Assembly: GCA_013812515.1 (NCBI GenBank)
Contig: JACCTI010000406.1
Location: forward strand, 1-8,215
DNA: 8,215 nucleotides
Origin: Chthoniobacterales bacterium
GTDB taxonomy: Bacteria > Verrucomicrobiota > Verrucomicrobiia > Chthoniobacterales > UBA10450
Direction of reading: 5' to 3'
A program made the position numbers and the translations under genes. Below the pieces are notes generated by a model, which had not been told where the DNA came from, did no database searches, and worked only from the letters and a program-made list of their open reading frames with translations. Shown one piece after another: positions 1 through 5,998 of this stretch. Numbering within the stretch: the stretch's first letter is position 1; each line of letters starts with the position of its first letter.

Positions 1-781
1 GAATATCGAGATACGGCAGCGCTGGTTTCACCATCAAAATATCGGCGCCTTCCTCCACATCCAGCTCCGCTTCGCGCAAAGCTTCGCCTGCATTCGCACA
101 ATCCATTTGGTACGAACGGCGATCACCGAACTGCGGCGGGCTCTCCGCCGCTTCGCGGAAAGGACCGTAAAAGACAGACGCAAACTTCACCGCATAGCTC
201 ATGATCCCTATCTCCTCGAAGCCATGCGCGTCGAGGCGTTCCCGGATCGCACCGATTCTTCCATCCATCATATCGCTCGGCGCGACCAAGTCCGCGCCGG
301 CCACAGCATGTGAAAGCGCCGTCTGCGCAAGAACCTCGACCGTTTCGTCGTTGAGCACGTGGAAGTGCTCGCCATCGCGGCGCGTCACGCCGCAATGCCC
401 GTGGCTCATGTATTCGCACAGACACACATCGGTAATTACCACCAAGTCGGGACACCGCTCTTTGATCGCGCGCACCGCCTGCTGAGAGATCCCATTCTCC
501 GCGAACGCGGCCGTTCCCTGCTCGTCCTTCTCCGCGGGAATTCCAAACAGAAGGACGGCCTGCAGCCCGAGTTCGTGCGCTCGTTCTGCTTCTTCAACTG
601 CATCTGCGACCGAGAGCTGAAAAACCCCGGGCATGCTGCCGATCGCGCGCCGTTCCCGCAACTTCTCGCTCACGAAGAGCGGCAGGACAAAATCATGCGA
701 GCTAAGGCGGATCTCGCGCATTACATTGCGCAGTCCCGCTGAGCGTCGCAGTCGCCGTGGCCGATGGACCAGCTTCCTCAC
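1..781 (-). CDS. hemB: Porphobilinogen synthase (delta-aminolevulinic acid dehydratase), 3' end outside window
   Basis: HemB condenses two 5-aminolevulinate molecules into porphobilinogen in cytoplasmic tetrapyrrole (heme) synthesis. The reverse strand gives 260 uninterrupted residues of a protein usually about 325-340 long; the C-terminal part lies beyond base 1. Counting from the GTG at 781, the two Schiff-base lysines are visible: K199 in SYAVKFASVFYGPFR and K252 in ILMVKPALPYLDI. The zinc-site cysteines C120, C122 and C130 sit in DVCLCEYMSHGHCGV, so this is the zinc-dependent type. The GTG start is preferred over the in-frame ATG at 721 because the residues between them (RPRRLRRSAGLRNVMRE) match the usual HemB N-terminus. 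A TTG at 817 is also possible; the in-frame stop is at 823-821. No clear Shine-Dalgarno is seen. No frameshift was found along the whole visible frame. Confidence 0.96.
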   Translation of the reverse strand, partial: MRKLVHRPRRLRRSAGLRNVMREIRLSSHDFVLPLFVSEKLRERRAIGSMPGVFQLSVADAVEEAERAHELGLQAVLLFGIPAEKDEQGTAAFAENGISQQAVRAIKERCPDLVVITDVCLCEYMSHGHCGVTRRDGEHFHVLNDETVEVLAQTALSHAVAGADLVAPSDMMDGRIGAIRERLDAHGFEEIGIMSYAVKFASVFYGPFREAAESPPQFGDRRSYQMDCANAGEALREAELDVEEGADILMVKPALPYLDI

Positions 782-857
782 CGCGCCGAGGCTAAGTGCT
801 CGCCCAACGGGTCGCAAGCTTCAGACACGTCGCGCCTGAAGGCTGCCCGAGGAACCA

Positions 858-944
858 TCATTGCAGCGCATAGATCTCGACAAGAGCGACGCCGGTGCTG
901 CCATTCTTGCCGCGGACGATCGCAACGTAGCCCTCCGGCCGCGA
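858..944 (-). pseudogene. C-terminal tail remnant of a probable secreted/cell-surface protein
   Basis: The reverse strand reads GYVAIVRGKNGSTGVALVEI and then YALQ before a TGA at 860-858. This pattern (Y-x-A-I-V-x-G-x-N-x-x-T-G-x-A-L-V-E-x-Y) is one I recall at the C-terminus of large secreted beta-rich proteins in Verrucomicrobia and Acidobacteria; that family link is from memory and not searched. The frame upstream of about 944 loses similarity. A neighbouring frame there reads SLSGTLAAGG, which would join naturally after a one-base shift, so the break looks like a frameshift. No start codon or body of the gene remains. It ends 77 bases before the hemB start, on the same strand. Confidence 0.45.
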
Positions 945-994
945 GTGTGCCTGACAAGGAAGTCGCCCTCCTCCGCTCCTCACGCCCGAACTAA

Positions 995-1096
995 AGCCAG
1001 GTCTTTGCACGCTACAATGCCTTGCTGCGCGACTCGGTCAGCTTTGCGAACGCGCTTCGGAACTTCGAAGCCGCAGTTCAGCCGTCGGCCGACAGC
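995..1096 (+). pseudogene. Coding-like fragment of unknown family, plus strand
   Basis: After a TAA at 992-994, the plus frame reads SQVFARYNALLRDSVSFANA followed by LRNFEAAVQ. Third codon positions are strongly G/C here, whereas the opposite-strand frame in the same bases loses that bias. Downstream of about 1096 the same frame continues open to 1282 but becomes Arg/Pro/His-rich and looks like non-coding read-through. I do not recognise the family. It abuts, head-on, a minus-strand remnant ending near 1101. The pair could be two parts of one gene separated by a small inversion, or simply unrelated debris. Confidence 0.3.
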
Positions 1097-1411
1097 CCCA
1101 ATACGCATCCCCATCGTCACTCCGCAGCAGCCGATAGAGTCGCAACTCCGGCTCGGGGAGGACTTGACCGGCGCCATCCAGCGGGAGACCCGCGCGGACC
1201 AGGCGCGTGCGCGCGATCTCGACCAGGTAGGACGCGACCGTGCAGCGATTCGCTTGAAGATCGGCAGACCTTTCTTGACTAGCGCTTCGCCCGGTAACTC
1301 GCCATCACAGAACTCCGTCAGTGCATTCCGGAACGTTGCGGCGTCAATCGCGGGATAGCGGATCAACGCTGGCTTGATAAGCGCAAATATCTCACTCGGA
1401 ATTCCCTCAAC
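1038..1411 (-). pseudogene. Frameshifted gene remnant of unknown function, minus strand
   Basis: Two minus-strand frames have coding-like composition and join at one point. From 1411 to about 1245 the frame reads IPSEIFALIKPALIRYPAID, then a stretch with FRNALTEFCDGELPGEALVK and KGLPIFKRIA. From about 1244 the frame one base away continues as CTVASYLVEIARTRLVRAGL and then GQVLPEPELRLYRLLRSDDG before losing quality near 1101; its stop is at 1040-1038. One missing base near 1244-1246 would restore a single frame. The only possible start in the upstream frame is TTG at 1366. The predicted product would be a mostly helical soluble protein of roughly 100-120 residues; I cannot name the family. It lies downstream of the broken sigma factor on the same strand and may once have been in its transcript. 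Confidence 0.4.
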
Positions 1412-1504
1412 TCATCCTTCTCCCAAACCCGTTTCCTGTCCTCACTGGCACTGCGCGTTGGGATGAGGGAGCTTCCCTGGCATTTCTCCTTCCCGATTGG
1501 GGTT

Positions 1505-2082
1505 TCAAAACCGCTTCCAGGTAAAGACCACGTGTTTCGCCTGGTAGACGTTCCCCGTGGAGGTCTTGAAAGCTTCGGCAATTTCTTTCGGATCCCTTTT
1601 TACAATCGTGACGGCTTTGAACAGCTCGATCGTCCTAGGTTGAAAACATTTTCGCTCAATCAGGAAATCGAGTGCGGTGAGAACCAAGGCCATTTGCCCC
1701 GCCCGTTCAGCCGCATCCGCGGGGACTCGGTGTTGTCGGAGAGCAGTTCACCAAGTGGGATGAACAATCCTCCAACGTTCCGTTAAGGGATATGTCCCGT
1801 GCCTCGCCCCGTGTCCGGCGGCGGATAGCATCGATCACGCAGCATCTCGCGATAAAAAAGAGAAAACTGGTGAACTGCCCTTTCTCCGGATCAAAGCGCG
1901 CGAAGCCAACCCGCAACATTTTGACCATTGTTTCCTCGAGCACATCGCAACAGTCAGATTCATTCAGAGAGGGCGGCGAAGGCGAGGATGGCCTTCTCGT
2001 AAAGTGCGTAGAAGCGCTGCCAGTCGCCATCCGAAACGCCATCTCGCATCCGCGAAACCAAACTGTGCTGCGTGACGATCAT
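1505..2082 (-). pseudogene. ECF-type sigma-70 factor, broken by two frameshifts
   Basis: Three minus-strand frames in series give one sigma factor of about 190 residues, normal for an ECF sigma. Segment 1 (from ATG 2082 to about 1967) reads LVSRMRDGVSDGDWQRFYAL, the start of region 2. Segment 2 (about 1967 to 1742) reads CDVLEETMVKMLRVGFARFD and then PEKGQFTSFLFFIARCCVID, the classic region 2 core with the FDPxKGxFxSxLxxIAR and IDxxRRR signatures. Segment 3 (about 1741 to 1505) reads ALDFLIERKCFQPRTIELFK and then EIAEAFKTSTGNVYQAKHVV, a region 4 helix-turn-helix that resembles the Planctomycetes/Verrucomicrobia ECF subgroup. Frame changes lie near 1967 and 1742. Two shifts make programmed frameshifting unlikely; decay or assembly error are the alternatives. 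No partner kinase or anti-sigma gene survives next to it. Confidence 0.75.
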
Positions 2083-2252
2083 ATTGCGTGCGCCGACGGA
2101 CTGACTGCTGTCATCCTGAGCGGGAACGTGTCTGTGCCCAGCCAAGCTTCGACAGAATGCGCTGAAAAATTCGAGACTTTTTTGCATAAGAAGCCTGGTC
2201 CCTGGGAACTTTCGGGGGTCCTCGCCAGCGGGGCACGTAGCGCAGAGCCGGT

Positions 2253-2291
2253 ACTCTTGTCGCCTAGCGGGTCGAGCCTGGCGACAAGAGT
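2253..2291. repeat. Perfect 12-bp inverted repeat, REP-like hairpin
   Basis: ACTCTTGTCGCC at 2253-2264 is perfectly complementary to GGCGACAAGAGT at 2280-2291 across a 15-base loop. Neither strand has a T-tract after the stem, so it is not a typical intrinsic terminator. The same GGCGACA core appears in a smaller imperfect hairpin at 4175-4194, which favours a dispersed intergenic repeat family over a gene-specific signal. Confidence 0.6.
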
Positions 2292-2538
2292 GTTGCCTTT
2301 CCGGTGCAGCCAGCTCCTGCATACCCAAGTTTGCGGCTTGGGAAGTGACTGACAGTCTGTAAAGGAGCAATGCTTTCTTTCCGCTGCCGGGCAGCTGAAT
2401 CTCAGCCGCAAAACATGCATCGTTGTCTGCCTTGGATAATCAAATTGGCAGAAACGGGGGAACCGACGCTTTTCGATTTTACGCGGCGCTTAGCGCATGA
2501 ATAACCTGGCACTGCTGAAAACCTCTACTCTCGTAAGC

Positions 2539-2661
2539 TGTCATCCCGAGCCGCGCAGACGGCGAGGGACCTCCCGCAGGCCGACGGTCACGCTCTTGCG
2601 CGATGAGTGTGATCACAATCGCATGGGAGGTCCCTCATCGTCTGCGCGATTCGGGATGACA
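2539..2661. repeat. Long imperfect inverted repeat (37-bp arms), MITE/REP-like element
   Basis: The left arm (2539-2575) starts TGTCATCCCGAGC and ends AGGGACCTCCC. The right arm (2625-2661) is its reverse complement with only four mismatches over 37 bases. The 49-base spacer contains the perfect palindrome TGTGATCACA (2608-2617) flanked by GCGAT (2600-2604) and ATCGC (2618-2622), so the whole element could fold into a long hairpin with a second hairpin at the tip. There is no coding capacity for a transposase. The four arm mismatches are compensated as substitutions in pairs of adjacent bases. It may be a non-autonomous mobile element or a REP-type pair. Confidence 0.7.
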
Positions 2662-2781
2662 CGCATTTACCACAGGCAAGCTTTTTCAAACGTGCTGATT
2701 CGCCTCAAGGCTTATACAGAAGGGAGCGACGGAAATCCGGCTCTAAATGCAGGCCTGATGTAGTTCCCTCTTCACTCGACC

Positions 2782-3597
2782 ATGAACACGGCCCGCGGGA
2801 AAAAGATCGACTACCTGTTGGTCGATATTAGCAACTCCTACACGAAGCTCGCCTTCGCGACGCAGCGGCGCGTCGGCAGTCCTAGCCGCATTCCCACGGC
2901 CAAGCTGACGCGGGCTGGACTGGAGCAATTTCTCCGGGTGCGTGATGTAGGGGCGATCGTCGTGTCGTCTGTCGTGCCGAAGAAGGACGCCCTTATCCGG
3001 AAGGCGGCAGGTCGAGCGCGCGTGTTGTTCATTGGCCCGACTTGCAAGCTCGGCGTTGGTGTCGATTACCCGGCGCCGCAAACGATTGGCGCGGATCGCC
3101 TGGCGAACGCGGCCGCCGTCGCGCAACTCTACGGTCGACCTGCGATCGTAGTGGACTTCGGGACGGCGGTAACGTTCGATGTCGTCTCCGCGGCGGGTGA
3201 TTACGTGGGCGGCGTCATCGCGCCGGGGTTAGAGGCGATGACGAGCTTCCTCTACCACCGGACCGCGTTGCTGCCGAAGCTAACGTTGCGCGAACCGGCG
3301 CGCGCGATCGGCCGAACCACACGCGCCGCCATGATGTCCGGCGCGATCTACGGGTATCGCGGTCTCGTCCGCGAGATCCTGGCGCGCATTCGCGGCGAGT
3401 CGTTTCCGACAGGCCACCTGCATGTCGTCGCGACCGGAGGCTACGCGAAGTTAATTGCGCGCCAGCTGCCGGAAATTCACGCGGTGCATCCTTCGCTCAC
3501 CTTGGAAGGGCTGCGCCTGATCGCGAACCTCAACATTCGCGGTGATTTTCCTTATGCCTCAGCGCGGAGATGCGAGTCACATTCTGTGTTGCTATGA
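2782..3597 (+). CDS. coaX: Type III pantothenate kinase
   Basis: CoaX phosphorylates pantothenate with ATP in the first step of coenzyme A synthesis, in the cytoplasm, and belongs to the ASKHA fold. The 271-residue product (family usual 240-270) shows, in order: the phosphate-1 loop DISNSYTK (15-22), GADRLAN (103-109, with the catalytic Asp105), DFGTAVTFD (125-133), GGVIAPG (143-149), TALLPKL (161-167), the adenosine-site TGG (218-220) and the C-terminal LTLEGL. The usual DIGN(T/S) loop has Ser in place of Gly at residue 17. ATG 2782 is the first start after an in-frame TAG at 2761-2763; no Shine-Dalgarno is seen. The tail after about residue 257 (SARRCESHSVLL) is longer than typical. It stands alone, with repeat-rich DNA before it and a decayed gene after it. 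Confidence 0.95.
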   Translation: MNTARGKKIDYLLVDISNSYTKLAFATQRRVGSPSRIPTAKLTRAGLEQFLRVRDVGAIVVSSVVPKKDALIRKAAGRARVLFIGPTCKLGVGVDYPAPQTIGADRLANAAAVAQLYGRPAIVVDFGTAVTFDVVSAAGDYVGGVIAPGLEAMTSFLYHRTALLPKLTLREPARAIGRTTRAAMMSGAIYGYRGLVREILARIRGESFPTGHLHVVATGGYAKLIARQLPEIHAVHPSLTLEGLRLIANLNIRGDFPYASARRCESHSVLL

Positions 3598-3745
3598 CTT
3601 CGATCGAACAACCTGGCTGTCATATTCCTTTCACATCGGGTTGGGACCACGGCTGGGGGGAAAGGCTTGTCATTAATCCCTTGCAAAGGTTCTATGCCTT
3701 CAGCTTAACAAGCTTTTCGCGGAGTCGTTGTACGAAGTGGGGTGA
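3598..3745. other. Short spacer after coaX
   Basis: No gene or recognisable RNA is seen. It contains a near-palindrome CCCTTGCAAAGG and the start-proximal region of the following decayed TPR gene. No clear terminator for coaX was found. Confidence 0.4.
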
Positions 3746-4110
3746 ATGAAGAACCAGCCGGTGAAACGCGCGCGGCGCTGGAGTTGAACTCTGCCGCCGA
3801 GCGCACAGACGGCGAAGGCATTTGCCCAGGCTCGGTTCGAAGAAGCCGAACAAGCGTTGCAGCAACGGGATCTCAGCGCGGCCTGGAAGCTGGTCGATGA
3901 AGCGGATGCAGCCGATCCGAACCAGCCGTCCGCGGTCAATTCCGCGCGGGGAGATTCTGTAGACTCCAGGCGCGTTAGAGAACGACACGACGCTAGTCCC
4001 AGCGCCCTCGAAGGTGCGCCCTCTTCGAAGTCTCGAGCGTGCAGCTCGGTGGCGACGGCGAGATCGAGATGATGCAGTTGAATGCGCAGGGTTCAAGTCA
4101 GATAGCCTAA
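3746..4110 (+). pseudogene. Decayed tetratricopeptide-repeat-like gene
   Basis: From ATG 3746 the plus frame reads MKNQPVKRARRWS and hits an in-frame TGA at 3785-3787. The same frame then continues with FAQARFEEAEQALQQRDLSA, AWKLVDEADAADPNQPSAVN, an acidic, alanine-rich helical pattern like a TPR unit (A-x-x-L-x-x-x-P-x-x-x-x-A-x-x). After about 3940 a shifted frame gives RGEIL followed by TAG. Near 4024-4110 another frame reads FEVSSVQLGGDGEIEMMQLN and ends AQGSSQIA-stop, which looks like the genuine C-terminus. The gene therefore carries a nonsense codon, at least one frameshift and probably an internal deletion. The TPR assignment rests on pattern only; an alternative is a coiled helical lipoprotein-like gene. 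Confidence 0.5.
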
Positions 4111-4174
4111 CGAGTCCTGCTCAACCATCATGGGGACGGCCCGCAAAAGAGGCCGGCCGTTTGTTCAAGAGGAG

Positions 4175-4194
4175 AGGCGACACTCCTGTCACCT
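4175..4194. repeat. Small imperfect inverted repeat related to the 2253 repeat
   Basis: AGGCGACA (4175-4182) pairs with TGTCACCT (4187-4194) with one mismatch across a 4-base loop. The GGCGACA/TGTC core is shared with the hairpin at 2253-2291. It lies between the decayed TPR gene and the end of the convergent aminopeptidase gene. It could serve as a weak transcription stop, but no T-tract follows. Confidence 0.35.
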
Positions 4195-4237
4195 GGTTCT
4201 GAAAACTTCCTTACGCCGCCAAGAGTAGTCGCCGCTC

Positions 4238-5353
4238 TTACTTCGTCGCGAAGTTGCTGCGGTTTAACGAACGCAATTCCCTTGGCAGGAACTCGCCGTC
4301 ACGCCGGATGAGCTTCCCGTCGAAATGGACTTCGCCGCCGCCGTAGTCCGACCGCTGGATGTTCACCATGTCCCAGTGCACTTGACTGCGGTTGCCATTG
4401 TCTGCGTCCTCGTATGCCTGCCCGGGGGTGAAGTGGAAGGAGCCGGCGATCTTCTCGTCAAAAAGGATGTCGCGCATCGGATGGAGGATGTAGGGATTAA
4501 ACGCGAGCGAGAATTCGCCGATGTAACGAGCGCCCGGATCCGAATCAAGAATGTTGTTCAGCTTCTCGGTTTGATTGCTGGTCGCATTCACGATTTTGCC
4601 TTCGCGAAACTCCAGGTGGATTCCGTCGAATCCGATGCTCTGATAGATGGTCGGTGCGTTGAAAGTGATGTGGCCTTCGACCGAATTTTTCACCGGACAA
4701 CTGAAAACTTCCCCATCGGGAATGTTGCGATCGCCGCCGCAAACGATCGCGCCGATGCCCTTGATGCTGAAGCGGAGATCCGCTCCCGGTCCTTTCAGCT
4801 CCACGCGATCCGTCTTATCCATGAGCGTTTTCAACGCCTTCATGCCCGGTTGGAGCCGGCGATAGTCGAGTGTGCAGACGTCGAAGTAGAAATTTTCAAA
4901 CGCTTCCGTGCTCATCCCGGCTTGTTGCGCCATGGAGGGAGTCGGCCAGCGCAGCACAACCCACTTCGTCTTCTTCACGCGCTGATCTTGCACGGGGCGC
5001 ATCTTTTTCATCAGCAACTTCATCTGCTCTACCGGCACATCCGAGAGCTCCGTGATGTTATTGCTTCCGCGCAACCCGATGTAAGCGTCCATCTTCTTCA
5101 TCCGTGCCAGCTCATGGATTGCTGTGAGATTGAGCTGCCGCTCGGATGCGGTCATCGCCAGCTCGCGGGTGATGCGGCCGCGTTGAATCTGTGTGAACGG
5201 GATCGCGCCGGCTTTACGCGCCGCCCGCAGGAGCGCGATGACCATCTCGTCCGGCACGTCGAACGCTTCGATCAGAATGGTTTCGTTCCGTTTCAACTGC
5301 GTCGAGTATTCGACCAGCAGCTGCGCTAGTTCATCGAAACGAGTGTCGTGCAT
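4238..5353 (-). CDS. M29-family metalloaminopeptidase (AmpS/AmpT-like)
   Basis: Family M29 enzymes are cytoplasmic homodimeric metalloaminopeptidases that release N-terminal residues from peptides using a two-metal centre. The 371-residue product has the family's two-part layout, with the C-terminal half holding the metal site: Glu215 in IPDGEVFSCP, Glu280 in IGEFSLAFNP, His307 in SFHFTPGQAY with Tyr314, and His326/Asp328 in VHWDMV. The spacing matches the ligands known from Thermus/Staphylococcus AmpT/AmpS (E, E, H, Y, H, D). Length is close to the usual 400-410, slightly short. ATG 5353 starts at the expected LVEYS... N-terminal helix; GGA lies about 10 bases upstream as a weak ribosome site. 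It ends TAA at 4240-4238 and is convergent with the decayed TPR gene. A 334-residue open frame on the opposite strand is its shadow. Confidence 0.93.
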   Translation of the reverse strand: MHDTRFDELAQLLVEYSTQLKRNETILIEAFDVPDEMVIALLRAARKAGAIPFTQIQRGRITRELAMTASERQLNLTAIHELARMKKMDAYIGLRGSNNITELSDVPVEQMKLLMKKMRPVQDQRVKKTKWVVLRWPTPSMAQQAGMSTEAFENFYFDVCTLDYRRLQPGMKALKTLMDKTDRVELKGPGADLRFSIKGIGAIVCGGDRNIPDGEVFSCPVKNSVEGHITFNAPTIYQSIGFDGIHLEFREGKIVNATSNQTEKLNNILDSDPGARYIGEFSLAFNPYILHPMRDILFDEKIAGSFHFTPGQAYEDADNGNRSQVHWDMVNIQRSDYGGGEVHFDGKLIRRDGEFLPRELRSLNRSNFATK

Positions 5354-5626
5354 CGAAGATCATTCCATCGCCAAAAAAGTGCGCAACCGCGTTCCTCCAG
5401 CGATGCCGGTGGAAGATCCGGGGGCGGCCGACTTCGCACGTCCCCCGGCATAATTGACGAGAATTGATTCCGGCTGTCCACGACAGTTCTAGCCGGAGGC
5501 GTTGACTCCGGCGGAGTCCGATGTGGCTACCGTAACGGCCAGGTTCGGCACCCCGGCTACAACTCCGCCGGGAACCGGGAACTTCTTTCGGCCGATGCAC
5601 CAGCTTACGCGGACATGGAGCCCCTG
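5354..5626. other. Intergenic spacer, repeat-like hairpins, no gene
   Basis: Nothing coding is supported between the aminopeptidase start and the tRNA promoter. The stretch from 5470 to 5580 is rich in short hairpins and in the repeated word GGCTAC (5525-5530 and 5555-5560). It must also contain the aminopeptidase promoter, which I cannot place confidently. Confidence 0.5.
5474..5511. repeat. Two adjacent small hairpins
   Basis: CTGTC (5474-5478) pairs with GACAG (5482-5486) over a 3-base loop, and CCGGAG (5493-5498) pairs with CTCCGG (5506-5511) over a 7-base loop. No T-tract follows. The second is followed by a further inverted copy of ACTCCGCCGG near 5562, so this looks like another dispersed intergenic repeat. 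Confidence 0.4.
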
Positions 5627-5655
5627 TTTACAAACCAACGGCCTCGACTCATAAT
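5627..5655 (+). promoter_or_regulatory. Sigma-70-like promoter of tRNA-Ser
   Basis: TTTACA (5627-5632) and CATAAT (5650-5655) each match the consensus at five of six positions and are separated by exactly 17 bases. Transcription would start near 5662, giving a leader of about 27 bases before the tRNA. Confidence 0.65.
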
Positions 5656-5688
5656 ACGCCCGCGCGGTGATTCAACCCGCGGCTTCAC

Positions 5689-5779
5689 GGAAGGGTGGCT
5701 GAGTTGGTTTAAGGCACTCGACTCGAAATCGAACGTGGGGTTAAACCCACCGTGGGTTCGAATCCCACCCCTTCCGCCA
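5689..5779 (+). tRNA. tRNA-Ser, anticodon CGA
   Basis: The acceptor stem GGAAGGG (5689-5695) pairs with CCCTTCC (5769-5775), followed by G73 and an encoded CCA (5777-5779). The anticodon loop CTCGAAA (5722-5728) carries CGA at 5724-5726, decoding UCG. A long variable arm, GTGGG/CCCAC with a 6-base loop, marks a class II tRNA and fits serine. The T arm is GTGGG-TTCGAAT-CCCAC. The outermost anticodon stem pair (27-43) is a C-A mismatch; all others pair. The gene lies upstream of the 3' end of the integron integrase. Confidence 0.97.
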
Positions 5780-5954
5780 TTTTCCCTCGTGAAAATGACT
5801 TTCGACGGCGGCCGCCGCTAAAAAGGCGTACCGTGTCGTACTGATTGGAACCGGTTTGTATTTGTGCGCCACTTGTGCGCCCGATTGTTGTCGTGCCGCG
5901 TTCCGCCCTGATGCCTAGATTGGAGAGCATGCGAATATCATTTCCCACTCGCCA

Positions 5955-5983
5955 GCGGCCGCTGATTTTTTGTCTCGTTAGGG
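5955..5983 (+). other. Truncated attC-like 3' half-site on the far side of intI
   Basis: The end of this segment (GCTGATTTTTTGTCTCGTTA, 5961-5980) matches the 3' half of the attC at 7994-8122 (about 25 of 28 bases from GCGGC through GTTAGG). The R' core box is GTTAGGG at 5977-5983, with its last base off the GTTRRRY consensus. No RYYYAAC box or matching left half is present upstream to the tRNA, so the site is truncated. It begins inside the perfect palindrome CAGCGGCCGCTG (5953-5964). It lies only 15 bases from the intI stop codon. Confidence 0.65.
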
Positions 5984-5998
5984 CCTGGCCAGACGCAA

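Larger units (their letters stand above)
2083..2781. other. Long intergenic region without a supported gene
   Basis: About 700 bases separate the sigma remnant from coaX. All open frames here are short, and none shows a recognisable family. The region instead holds two inverted-repeat elements (2253-2291 and 2539-2661), a smaller 6-bp hairpin (CCCAAG 2324-2329 with CTTGGG 2337-2342), and the motif GTCATCCTGAGCG near 2110, which resembles the arms of the 2539 repeat. The stretch therefore looks like repeat-rich spacer that also contains the coaX promoter; I could not pick a convincing -35/-10 pair for coaX. Confidence 0.6.

Noticed and set aside
861..1358. 165-residue plus-strand open frame
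   Set aside because: Composition is Arg/Ser/Pro-rich without a family pattern, and other frames in the same bases carry better coding signals on the minus and plus strands.
1960..2370. 136-residue minus-strand frame taken as a whole protein
   Set aside because: Only its last 40 residues (from ATG 2082) belong to the sigma factor; the upstream part covers the 2253 hairpin repeat and looks non-coding.
2608..2617. TGTGATCACA as a CRP binding site
   Set aside because: It resembles part of the CRP consensus but lies at the loop of the inverted-repeat element and about 165 bases from the coaX start, so a structural role is likelier.
3692..4096. 134-residue minus-strand open frame
   Set aside because: Arg/Ser-rich shadow opposite the decayed TPR-like gene.
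4325..5329. 334-residue open frame on the plus strand
   Set aside because: It is a shadow of the M29 aminopeptidase, which has clear metal-ligand motifs on the other strand.
5709..5948. Minus-strand open frame ending in MAEGVGFEPTVGLTPRSISS
   Set aside because: It is the antisense of tRNA-Ser; this GVGFEPT motif is a well-known spurious protein annotation over serine tRNA genes.
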